DNA of 64,000 nt from Rhodoferax sp. OV413 (GTDB lineage Bacteria > Pseudomonadota > Gammaproteobacteria > Burkholderiales > Burkholderiaceae_C): the NCBI RefSeq assembly GCF_900104385.1, contig NZ_FNJA01000006.1:248001-312000 (forward strand). The letters run 5' to 3'. Of this stretch, positions 17,452-25,140 are shown in pieces. Within the stretch, counting starts at the first letter, position 1. Each line of letters begins with the position of its first letter. The translations under genes and the position numbers were made by a program. Under the pieces are notes generated by a model. The model was given only the letters and a program-made list of their open reading frames with translations. It was not told the DNA's origin and searched no databases.

Positions 17452-18858
17452 CTACTCCGTCAGCAACCGCACCCGCACACTCTTGCCCTTGATCTTGCCG
17501 GCGTTCAGTTTGCGCTCGGCTTCATGGGCGATGCGGCGGTCTACTGCCACGTAGGTCGAGTATTCGTTCACATTGATCTTGCCGATCTGCTCGCGGGTGT
17601 AGCCGGCGTCGCCGGTCAGCGCGCCCAGCACGTCGCCGGCGCGGATCTTTTCCTTGCGGCCGCCGGTGATCTGCAGCGTCATCATCGGTGGGCGCAGCGG
17701 CTCCTTGCTGGTCGGGGTCAGCTCGTCCAGCTTGTGCCATTCGGACTCGCGGCCCTGCAGCACCTCGATCTTGCCGACGAAGCCCATTTCGTTCATCGAC
17801 GCCAGGTTTAGCGCCAGGCCTTCCGCACCCGCACGGCCGGTGCGGCCGATGCGGTGGATGTGGACTTCCGAGTCCGGCGTCACGTCGACGTTGATCACGG
17901 CGGCCAGGTCGGCGATGTCCAGCCCGCGCGCCGCCACGTCGGTGGCTACCAGCACGCTGCAGCTGCGGTTCGCAAACTGCACCAGCACCTGGTCGCGCTC
18001 GCGCTGCTCCAGCTCGCCGTACAGCGCCAGCGCGCTGAAGCCTTGGGCTTGCAGTTCCTCTACCAGCGCGCGGCACTGCACTTTGGTGTTGCAGAAGGCC
18101 AGCGTGCTCTCGGGGCGGAAGTGGTTCAGCAACTTGCCCACGGTGGCCAGGCGCTCGGATTTTTCCACCTGGTACCAGCGCTGCGAAATTTTGGTGGCCG
18201 CGTGCTGGGCCTGCACGATGATGGTCTTGGGCGTGCGCATGAACTGCTGGCTCAGCTTTTCGATGCCTTCAGGGTAGGTGGCAGAGAACAGCAGGGTCTG
18301 GCGCTCTTTCGGGCACTGCTTGATGACGGTCGCCATGTCCTCGAAGAAGCCCATGTCCAGCATGCGGTCGGCCTCGTCCAGCACCAGGGTGTTGAGTGCC
18401 GACAGGTCCAGGTTGCCGCGCTCCAGATGGTCCATGATGCGGCCGGGCGTGCCGACCACGATGTGGGCGCCATGCTCCAGGCTGGCATTCTGGCCGCGCA
18501 GCGCCACGCCGCCGCATAGGGTCACGACCTTGATGTTTTCTTCGGCGCGGGCCAGGCGGCGGATCTCGGTGCTCACCTGGTCAGCCAGTTCGCGCGTCGG
18601 GCACAGCACCATGGCCTGGATGGCGAAGCGGCGCGGGTTCAGGTTGGCCAGCAGGGCCAGGGCGAAGGCGGCGGTCTTACCGCTGCCGGTCATGGCCTGG
18701 GCGATCAGATCCTGGCCCAGCAAGGCCAGCGGCAGGCTGGCCGCCTGGATCGCCGTCATCTGTAAATAACCCAGCTGCGTGAGGTTGGCCAGCATGGCGG
18801 GGGCCAGCGGCAGGCTGCTGAAATCGGTGGCAGCTGGGGTTTTGTTCGGTGTAGTCAT
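17452..18858 (-). CDS. dbpA: ATP-dependent RNA helicase DbpA
   Basis: A 468-residue DEAD-box helicase acting in 50S ribosome assembly on 23S rRNA. Motifs in order: AMTGSGKTAAF (I), PTRELADQ (Ia), DEADRMLDMGF (II), SATYPEG (III), TDVAARGLD (V) and HRIGRTGRAG (VI). The C-terminal 75 residues form the RNA-recognition fold of DbpA, with GDVLGALTGDAGYTREQIGKI. The start at 18858 (MTTPNKTP) fits E. coli DbpA; an upstream in-frame start adds a low-complexity leader. It is transcribed toward the PEP-CTERM promoter region. Confidence 0.92.
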   Translation of the reverse strand: MTTPNKTPAATDFSSLPLAPAMLANLTQLGYLQMTAIQAASLPLALLGQDLIAQAMTGSGKTAAFALALLANLNPRRFAIQAMVLCPTRELADQVSTEIRRLARAEENIKVVTLCGGVALRGQNASLEHGAHIVVGTPGRIMDHLERGNLDLSALNTLVLDEADRMLDMGFFEDMATVIKQCPKERQTLLFSATYPEGIEKLSQQFMRTPKTIIVQAQHAATKISQRWYQVEKSERLATVGKLLNHFRPESTLAFCNTKVQCRALVEELQAQGFSALALYGELEQRERDQVLVQFANRSCSVLVATDVAARGLDIADLAAVINVDVTPDSEVHIHRIGRTGRAGAEGLALNLASMNEMGFVGKIEVLQGRESEWHKLDELTPTSKEPLRPPMMTLQITGGRKEKIRAGDVLGALTGDAGYTREQIGKINVNEYSTYVAVDRRIAHEAERKLNAGKIKGKSVRVRLLTE

Positions 18859-19044
18859 GCCCCGATTATCGGTGGCGGGCCCTGGCAGGCCTTTTGCATG
18901 CCTGTGGGTGGCCATGTGTAAGCGCCGGGTAAAAGCCGGTCGTTGGCTACCAGTTGGGCCGCATTAGGCTGCTAATTAATGCCTTGGACGTGAAAAATAT
19001 CATCCACAATGTGGGTTACCTCCCCGCAATCGCCCGCAATCCCC

Positions 19045-19446
19045 ATGGAACTGCAATACCAACTCAAAGGCGGCAGCTACTACCTGTACGACATGGACAC
19101 GCCTCCGAGCGCGGTCACGGGCGAGCGTCGGTTCCGTTTGAAGACTGACACGGTGGCGATAGCTTTTGACGTCAGCACTGGCGAACTGCACCAGCACGGC
19201 AACCCGGTGCGCATCCAGTCCTGGGCCATGGGCGCGCGGCGCCGGCTGCGGGCTGCCGGTGCGCAGGACTACGCAAACGACATCGTCGTCGTCTCCGGCC
19301 CGCTGCCGGTCGACGAGCTGAACAAATGCCTGGGCATAGAAGGCTATTGCTGCCGGATGTTCAAGCGCCTGGCCAGCCTGCCGCACGGCAAGTTCAACAC
19401 CAAGCCCTACACCTACAAACCAACCGGCCGCCCCCAGGCAGCCTAG
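19045..19446 (+). CDS. Hypothetical protein
   Basis: A 133-residue protein with no family I recognise. It has no signal peptide or membrane segment and is mixed alpha/beta in character, opening MELQYQLKGGSYYLYDMDTP. There is a cysteine pair (GYCCRMF) and a basic C-terminal tail. An in-frame ATG at 19009 exists, but 19045 is followed by a more typical N terminus. Codon use and GC match the neighbours, supporting a real gene. It stands alone between dbpA (divergent) and pldA (convergent). Confidence 0.65.
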   Translation: MELQYQLKGGSYYLYDMDTPPSAVTGERRFRLKTDTVAIAFDVSTGELHQHGNPVRIQSWAMGARRRLRAAGAQDYANDIVVVSGPLPVDELNKCLGIEGYCCRMFKRLASLPHGKFNTKPYTYKPTGRPQAA

Positions 19447-19467
19447 CCGGTCCGCCTGCAACGGGCG

Positions 19468-20658
19468 TTAGAAATCCACCAGGCTCAAGCCCACGCTCAA
19501 CACGGTGCGCCGGTGGTTGTAGTCGATCAGGCTGTCGCCGTAGCCGCTGAACAGCTGGGTGTGCAGGCGCAGGCCGCTCTTGCGGCCGTCGCCGTCCAGC
19601 GATTTCAGCCATTCCAGCCGTACCGAACCACGGTTGTTGCTGCGCAGCGAATGGCGCACCGTGGTGACCAGGGTGTTGTCCTTGTTGACGTTCCAGGCGG
19701 CCAGCAGCTCGCCGCGGCCGATGAAGTCGCTGATGTCGGGGTTGTCGTCGTTGCCGTTGCTCTCGGGCAGGCGTTTCCAGACGCGCGCCTGCAGCTGCCA
19801 GCGGTCGCCTAGCTCCAGCCCGGCCATGCCGTAGACGCGGTTCCAGCTGCGCGACAGCGGCAGGCTTTGGCCGTTCGACTGGTGCACCAGGCCGGCGCCG
19901 CTGTAGCGCAGCTTCCAGCCGCCGGGCAGGGCCACGGTGCTGGGGTAGACGTAGACCAGCTCGGGCTCGTGGTCGGTGCTGCGGAACGGCCGCGACAGCG
20001 AGGGCGTGAACAGCTGCCAATACGACTGCTGGGTGTAGCCAAACCACAGCGAATCGCTGAGGCCGCTGGCGCGGTCGGTCAGCATGCCCTGGGCGATCTT
20101 GGTCCGCACCGACACCTGGATGCGGTTTTCCACCCGCTTGTAGGCGGTGGCCGAGGTGGCTGTGTGGCCGGCGCTGGGCGAGCTGGGTTGTTCGTTGACG
20201 TTGTCGGCGGTCACCACCGACAGGCTGATCGGGCGGTAGCCGCGGATGTTGAAGGTGCCGCAGTCGCTGCCGGTTTCCAACTCCCAGAAGCGCGAGAACT
20301 CGGAATAGCGCGTGTCCTTGCAGCCCTGGTCGGCGGCAATCGCCAGCGCCACGGCCACCGGCTGGGGCGGAATCTCGGGCAGGGCGGCGCTGGCGGTGGC
20401 CAGTACCGGCACGGCCGGCGGCGGGGGCGCGCTCTGCTGCTGGGCCAGCTCGTCGAAGCAGGCGAGTCGGGCTTCGCGGTCGTTCACCAGCCGCGCGCAG
20501 GACAGCCAGGGCACGGCGCCGGCCGCGCTGCCGGTGGCCGCCGGCGTGGCGGGCGCCACGATGGTGCTGGAGGTGATGGGCGCCGACTGCGCCTGCGCGC
20601 CGCCGCCCATGGCCGCCAGCAGCAGGCCCAGCGTGAAACTGCCGGCTGCCGGCTTCAT
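19468..20658 (-). CDS. pldA: Outer membrane phospholipase A (OMPLA)
   Basis: A 396-residue exported protein. The OMPLA active-site stretch HQSNGQSLPLSRSWNRVY gives the His and Ser of the catalytic dyad and the supporting Asn. The C-terminal two thirds form the 12-stranded barrel ending in a final aromatic (VDF). The first 110 residues, after the signal peptide, hold a Ser/Pro/Ala-rich spacer plus a CARLVNDREARLACFDELA segment common in beta-proteobacterial homologues. The enzyme hydrolyses outer-leaflet phospholipids when membrane asymmetry is lost. The ATG overlaps the stop of the preceding small gene (ATGA). Confidence 0.92.
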   Translation of the reverse strand: MKPAAGSFTLGLLLAAMGGGAQAQSAPITSSTIVAPATPAATGSAAGAVPWLSCARLVNDREARLACFDELAQQQSAPPPPAVPVLATASAALPEIPPQPVAVALAIAADQGCKDTRYSEFSRFWELETGSDCGTFNIRGYRPISLSVVTADNVNEQPSSPSAGHTATSATAYKRVENRIQVSVRTKIAQGMLTDRASGLSDSLWFGYTQQSYWQLFTPSLSRPFRSTDHEPELVYVYPSTVALPGGWKLRYSGAGLVHQSNGQSLPLSRSWNRVYGMAGLELGDRWQLQARVWKRLPESNGNDDNPDISDFIGRGELLAAWNVNKDNTLVTTVRHSLRSNNRGSVRLEWLKSLDGDGRKSGLRLHTQLFSGYGDSLIDYNHRRTVLSVGLSLVDF

Positions 20659-21137
20659 TGCCAGCCGCCCTGTCTGCGCAGCACAAAGGGGTGCGTCTGG
20701 TCGTTGAGTGCGTTGGTCCATATTCCCTTGATTTCCTTGCCGCAGGATGCGGCTACCAGCTGGCCGGACCAGGTGGCGCTGATGCGCACCCCGTCGTCCG
20801 ATTCTTCCAAATTGAACTCGCCGTCCTGCACATCGCCGGCCAGCAGCGCCGGTTTAGCGGCCGCTCCCTTGGGCGTTTTGGGCGCCTTGGGGTCAACGGG
20901 CAGGGCACGGTTGATGCTGCCCACGAGGCTGTCGTCCTGGTCAGGGTCTTTCAGAAACTGCACGCTGGCCGGGCCGGGCTCGCCGTCGATCTGGGCCAGC
21001 CACTGGCCGTACAAATGCGCGTTGCTCAGTGTGTTGACGGCCGGGCAGCTGGCGGGTGGATTTACAAGATTTTGGCCTGTGGCGCAGGTAGATATTGCGC
21101 AGGCAGCTATAAAAAAAGTAGCGATCCAGGTCTTCAT
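20655..21137 (-). CDS. Hypothetical exported protein with repeat-derived signal peptide
   Basis: A 160-residue protein lying between rep and pldA, overlapping each by 4 bases. The N terminus MKTWIATFFIAACAISTCAT is a signal peptide encoded almost entirely by a copy of the dispersed palindromic repeat (copy C). The mature part has two or three cysteines that could form disulfides (SCPAV, SCGKEIKG) and a Pro/Lys-rich loop (PKAPKTPKGAAAKP). It ends with a possible beta-sandwich (GVRISATWSGQLVAASC). No family is recognised. Coupling to pldA suggests an envelope role; this is inference. Confidence 0.72.
   Translation of the reverse strand: MKTWIATFFIAACAISTCATGQNLVNPPASCPAVNTLSNAHLYGQWLAQIDGEPGPASVQFLKDPDQDDSLVGSINRALPVDPKAPKTPKGAAAKPALLAGDVQDGEFNLEESDDGVRISATWSGQLVAASCGKEIKGIWTNALNDQTHPFVLRRQGGWQ
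21073..21123. repeat. Dispersed palindromic repeat, copy C, inside the 160-aa exported protein gene
   Basis: Read on the coding (minus) strand it runs TTTTTATAGCTGCCTGCGCA then ATATCTACCTGCGCCACAGG, with two direct CTGCGC blocks. It spans codons about 5-21 of the host gene. Confidence 0.82.
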
Positions 21138-23230
21138 GGTTGTTGGGCGGCCAGGGCGGCGGCCGCGTTGTCTTGCGACTTCTTGGCGAATTCGGCGCGC
21201 AGCGCACGCAGCTTCTCGCGCGGGTCTTCTTTCACAGTGGCCTGGTCCAGCCCCATTTCCTTGATGAAGCGGCTGGGCTGGGCGGAGACCATCTCGCGGC
21301 CCTTTTTCTTCTTCTTGGTCCAGCTCACGGCCAGGCTGCGCTGGGCGCGGGTGATGCCCACGTACATCAGGCGGCGCTCTTCCTGCAGCCGCTGGGTGAT
21401 GTCGTCGCTGACTACCTGCTGGCGGCCCTCGTCGTCGTCCAGCTTGAAGGGCAGCATGCCTTCGGTCACGCCGGCCAGGATCACATGCGGCCACTCCAGC
21501 CCCTTGGACGCGTGCAGGGTGGACAGGGTGACCACGTCCGCATCCTTCTCGCGCTGGTTGATGGTGGACAGCAGGGCGATGGTCTGCGCCACTTCGAGCA
21601 GGCTCTTGGTTTCGCGCACCGTCGTTGTGCCCGAATCCTCGTCGGTCTGGCCGCCGGCACGCGCCGCCATCCAGTCGCAGAACTCCAGCACATTGGTCCA
21701 GCGCGCGGCGGCGACTTTCTCGCTGTCCTCGCCGTCGTACAAATGCTTTTCGTAGTCGATGTCCTTCAGCCACTGCAGCATGAAGGCCAGCGAGTCTTCG
21801 GCGCCCACGGTGCGGCGCGCCTGGTATTCCAGGTCGGTCACATAGCGGCCAAACTCGTGCAGGCCGTCCATGGCCTTGGCCGGCAGCAGCGCGCCCAGCG
21901 AGGAGGTGAACAGCGACTCGAACAGGCTCAGCTTGTACTGGGTGGCGAACTCGCCCAGCTTGCCCAGCGTCTGGTGGCCGATGCCGCGCTTGGGCGTGGT
22001 GATGCAGCGCAAGAACGCCGGGTCGTCGTCGTGGTTGATCCACAGGCGGAACCAGGCGCACAAGTCCTTGATCTCGGCCCGGTCGAAGAAGCCGGTGCCG
22101 CCCGACACCTTGTACGGAATCGCCGCCTTGCGCAGCGCTTTTTCAAACGGCTTGGCCTGGTGATTCGCGCGGTACAGGATGGCGAAGTGGCGGAACTCCT
22201 GGTACTGCGGCCCCTGGGTCACGGCGGCGCCGGCGCGCAGGCTCTGGATGCGGGCCACGGCGCGCTCGGCCTCGTGCTCTTCGTTGTCGGCGTCCACCAC
22301 CCGTACCGGCTCGCCTTCGCCCAGTTCGCTGAACAGGGTCTTGGGGTACAGCTTGGGGTTGGGGCCGATCACGTTGTTGGCGGCGCGCAGGATGGCGCTG
22401 GTGGAGCGGTAGTTTTGCTCCAGCGTGATCACCTTCAGCTGCGGAAAGTCCACCGGCAGCTTCTTCAGGTTGTCCAGGGTGGCGCCGCGCCAGCCGTAGA
22501 TAGACTGGTCGTCATCGCCCACGGCGGTAAAGCGGGCCGCATCGCCCACCAGGTACTTGAGCACGTCGTACTGGGTGGCGTTGGTGTCCTGGTATTCGTC
22601 GACTAGCACATGGCCCAGCACGCTCTGCCACTTGGTGCGCACTTCCTCGTGGTCGCGCAGCAGGCGCAGCGGCAGGCTGATCAGGTCGTCAAAGTCCACG
22701 CTCTGGTAGGCCGTCAGCCGCTCTTCGTACAGCGCCATTACGCGGGCGGTGATGGCCTCGTTGTCGTCCGCCGCCTGGGCCGCGGCCTGCTCGGCGTTCA
22801 GCCCCATGTTCTTCCACTTGCTGATGGTCCACTGCCAGGTGCGGGCGGTGGCCACGTCGGTGCTGCCGCCGGCGTCTTTCAGGATGCTGGTCACGTCGTC
22901 GGCGTCCAGAATGCTGAACTGCGGCTTCAGGCCGACGCGGTGGCCGTCTTCGCGCACCATGCGCACGCCCAAAGCGTGGAAGGTGCAGATCACCACGTCT
23001 TTGGCGTCGCGGCCGATCAGCGCCTTGGCCCGCTCGCGCATTTCCATCGCCGCCTTGTTGGTAAAGGTGATGGCGGCAATCCGCTTCGGCGCCAGGCCCG
23101 ACTGGATCAGCCGGCCGATCTTGTGCGTGATCACCCGCGTCTTGCCCGAACCCGCGCCCGCCAGCACCAGGCAAGGCCCGTGCAGGTAGTTCACAGCCTC
23201 TTGCTGGGCGGGGTTCATTCCGGCGGACAT
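21134..23230 (-). CDS. rep: ATP-dependent DNA helicase Rep (UvrD/Rep family)
   Basis: A 698-residue SF1A helicase (E. coli Rep is 673). Motifs: Q-motif and Walker A LAGAGSGKT (near residues 24-32), ITFTNKAAMEMRER (Ia), DEYQDTN (II), GDDDQSIYGWRGA (III), YRSTSAIL (IV), STLHASKGLEWPHV (V) and RRLMYVGITRAQ (VI). It moves 3'-5' and clears proteins ahead of replication forks. The ATG at 23230 (MSAGMNPAQQ) aligns with Rep N termini; an in-frame TTG at 23254 adds eight residues. Its stop overlaps the next ATG by 4 bases. Confidence 0.93.
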   Translation of the reverse strand: MSAGMNPAQQEAVNYLHGPCLVLAGAGSGKTRVITHKIGRLIQSGLAPKRIAAITFTNKAAMEMRERAKALIGRDAKDVVICTFHALGVRMVREDGHRVGLKPQFSILDADDVTSILKDAGGSTDVATARTWQWTISKWKNMGLNAEQAAAQAADDNEAITARVMALYEERLTAYQSVDFDDLISLPLRLLRDHEEVRTKWQSVLGHVLVDEYQDTNATQYDVLKYLVGDAARFTAVGDDDQSIYGWRGATLDNLKKLPVDFPQLKVITLEQNYRSTSAILRAANNVIGPNPKLYPKTLFSELGEGEPVRVVDADNEEHEAERAVARIQSLRAGAAVTQGPQYQEFRHFAILYRANHQAKPFEKALRKAAIPYKVSGGTGFFDRAEIKDLCAWFRLWINHDDDPAFLRCITTPKRGIGHQTLGKLGEFATQYKLSLFESLFTSSLGALLPAKAMDGLHEFGRYVTDLEYQARRTVGAEDSLAFMLQWLKDIDYEKHLYDGEDSEKVAAARWTNVLEFCDWMAARAGGQTDEDSGTTTVRETKSLLEVAQTIALLSTINQREKDADVVTLSTLHASKGLEWPHVILAGVTEGMLPFKLDDDEGRQQVVSDDITQRLQEERRLMYVGITRAQRSLAVSWTKKKKKGREMVSAQPSRFIKEMGLDQATVKEDPREKLRALRAEFAKKSQDNAAAALAAQQP

Positions 23231-23311
23231 GGTGTGGGGGGATGCTTTAGACAAAATTTCGGATCATACAGAGCCACCATGCCCGGCTGGTAAACCGGGG
23301 CTATTTCTTAT

Positions 23312-23370
23312 GGTGAAATTGGTAGTTTGCGCAGGTAATATCAGCGCAGGCAGCTATTAATTAAATAGCG
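23312..23370. repeat. Dispersed palindromic repeat, copy D
   Basis: TTGCGCAGGTAATATCAGCG precedes CAGGCAGCTATTAATTAAATAGCG. The two GCGCAGG blocks are in direct orientation, as in copies C and E. It ends exactly at the stop codon of the 163-aa gene (23371) and is the only thing in the gap upstream of rep. Confidence 0.8.
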
Positions 23371-23862
23371 TTATCGCGGTTTGGCGAAGCCAGCGTCGAT
23401 CCAGGCCAGGGCGCTGCTGCGGTTCAGCTTGAAGCTGGGGGCCACCCGTACCTCGGCCAGCGTGTCGCCGCCCGCGTCTTCGGCGCTCAGGGTGGCGCTG
23501 GGGTTGTCTTCGTCGGGCACGATGTCCAGCCGCACGGTGATGCTGCCGGCTGCGGCGGCCACGGTGATGCTTTGGTGCAGGCTGGCGTGCAGCTGCTGCT
23601 CGTGCCGGCGCACGAACTCGTTGGCCGTCTTCACCAGGGTGCTGAAGGCGTTGCCGTCCAGCGGCTTGGGGTTCTTCTTGTCGCGGCCCATGGTCCAGGG
23701 GCCTACCAGCGCGGGCTCGGGCTCGCCGTCTTTCAGCATGGCCACGGCCCAGCCGTCGTCGTCTTCGTTCTTGATGACCTGGGCGGTCCAGCCGTCGCCG
23801 GTCCACAGCCGGGGTTCCTGGATTTTCTCGGGGGCTTCGTCGTGCGGGGTGTCGTTAGGCAT
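23371..23862 (-). CDS. Hypothetical protein
   Basis: A 163-residue soluble protein without signal peptide or membrane segment. The N-terminal half holds PRLWTGDGWTAQVIKNEDDD and GWAVAMLKDGEPEP, the middle the helix-like FSTLVKTANEFVRRHEQQLH, and the C-terminal half a beta-rich SITVRLDIVPDEDNPSAT. No family is recognised. It starts 8 bases after the MFS gene stop, so it is co-transcribed with it. Codon use matches neighbours. The stop codon abuts repeat copy D. Confidence 0.72.
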   Translation of the reverse strand: MPNDTPHDEAPEKIQEPRLWTGDGWTAQVIKNEDDDGWAVAMLKDGEPEPALVGPWTMGRDKKNPKPLDGNAFSTLVKTANEFVRRHEQQLHASLHQSITVAAAAGSITVRLDIVPDEDNPSATLSAEDAGGDTLAEVRVAPSFKLNRSSALAWIDAGFAKPR

Positions 23863-23870
23863 GGGAAATT

Positions 23871-25067
23871 TTAAACGCCGCCCCTGCGCGCGCCCGGTTG
23901 CCAGGCCAGCCCCAGCAGCGCCAGCACGCAAAAACCCGCCCCGGCATAAAACGTAGCGGCCGCGCCCCAGCCGTCCCACAGCAGGCCTGCCAGCACACTG
24001 GCCAGCAGCATCGCCAGGCCGCTGACCAGGTTGAACAGGCCAAACGCCGTGCCGCGCAGCGCGGGCGGCGCGGTGGCCGCCACCATGGTGGCCAGCAGGC
24101 CCTGGGTGATGCCCATGTGCACGCCCCACAGCGCCACCCCGGCCAGCACCACGCCCCAGTGGCTGCTGTAGGCCAGCACCAGGTCGGCGGCCACCAGCAC
24201 CAGCAGGCCGATGGCCAGCAGCGGCTTGTGCCCCATGCGGTCCGACAGCTGGCCGAACGGATAGGCCGACGCGGCGTACACCAGGTTCATTGCCACCATC
24301 ACCAGCGGCACCAGGGCCAGCGGCATGCCGCCCTGCTGGGCCCGCAGCACCAAGAAAGCCTCGCTGAAGCGCGCCAGCGTGAACACCGCGCCCAGGCCCA
24401 CCACCCACCAGTAGGCGGGGCTGAGCTGGCGCAGGTTCTCGCGGCGGATCGGGTTGCTGCGCTTGGCGCCGGGCTGGGGCGCCGGCTCCTGCAGGCCAAA
24501 GAACAGCAGTGCCACGGCCAGCAGGCCGGGCACTACCGCCACCCAGAACACCGCCCGGAAGTCATTCGCCCACAACAGCATCAGCCCCACGGCCAGCAGC
24601 GGGCCGATGAAGGCGCCCACCGTGTCCAACGACTGGCGCAGGCCAAACGCCGCGCCGCGCAGATGCGCCGGTGCGATGTCGGCCACCAGCGCATCGCGCG
24701 GCGCGCCGCGGATGCCTTTGCCCACGCGGTCCAGCAGCCGGGCGGTCAGCACCAGGCCCATGCCGGGGGCGATGGCAAACAGCGGCTTGGTCAGCGCGCC
24801 CAGGCCGTAGCCCAGCAGCGCCAGGCCTTTGCGCCGGCCCAGGTAGTCGCTCAGCGTGCCCGAGAACACCTTGACGATCAGCGCCGTGGACTCGGCCAGC
24901 CCTTCGATGATGCCCACCGTCAAGGCACTGGTGCCCAGCACCGTCACCATGAACAGCGGCAGCAGGCTGTGCACCATCTCCGACGAGATGTCCATCAGCA
25001 GGCTCACAAAGCCCAGCACCCAGATGCCGCGCGGCAGCTGGCCCAGGGGGCTGGGTGGCTGGTTCAT
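23871..25067 (-). CDS. Major facilitator superfamily transporter
   Basis: A 398-residue inner-membrane carrier with about 12 hydrophobic segments. The MFS loop motif appears as GTLSDYLGRRKGLALLGYG after helix 2, and again as GQLSDRMGHKPLLAIG after helix 8. MDISSEMVHSLLPLF in helix 1 and DRVGKGIRGAPRDALVAD are typical of a drug/metabolite efflux-like MFS subgroup in proteobacteria. The substrate cannot be predicted. The 163-aa gene follows at 8 nt. Confidence 0.88.
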   Translation of the reverse strand: MNQPPSPLGQLPRGIWVLGFVSLLMDISSEMVHSLLPLFMVTVLGTSALTVGIIEGLAESTALIVKVFSGTLSDYLGRRKGLALLGYGLGALTKPLFAIAPGMGLVLTARLLDRVGKGIRGAPRDALVADIAPAHLRGAAFGLRQSLDTVGAFIGPLLAVGLMLLWANDFRAVFWVAVVPGLLAVALLFFGLQEPAPQPGAKRSNPIRRENLRQLSPAYWWVVGLGAVFTLARFSEAFLVLRAQQGGMPLALVPLVMVAMNLVYAASAYPFGQLSDRMGHKPLLAIGLLVLVAADLVLAYSSHWGVVLAGVALWGVHMGITQGLLATMVAATAPPALRGTAFGLFNLVSGLAMLLASVLAGLLWDGWGAAATFYAGAGFCVLALLGLAWQPGARRGGV

Positions 25068-25083
25068 GCGGTGGACTTAGAAC

Positions 25084-25139
25084 CAAATCGGCCGTTGGCG
25101 CAGGTACTACCAGCGCAGGTAGCTACGTTTTGCATAGCA
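25084..25139. repeat. Dispersed palindromic repeat, copy E
   Basis: AAATCGGCCGTTGGCGCAGG continues TACTACCAGCGCAGGTAGCT, with two direct GCGCAGGTA blocks. It lies between the FUSC stop (25141) and the MFS start and shares its first 17 bases with copy A. Confidence 0.78.
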
Positions 25140-25140
25140 T

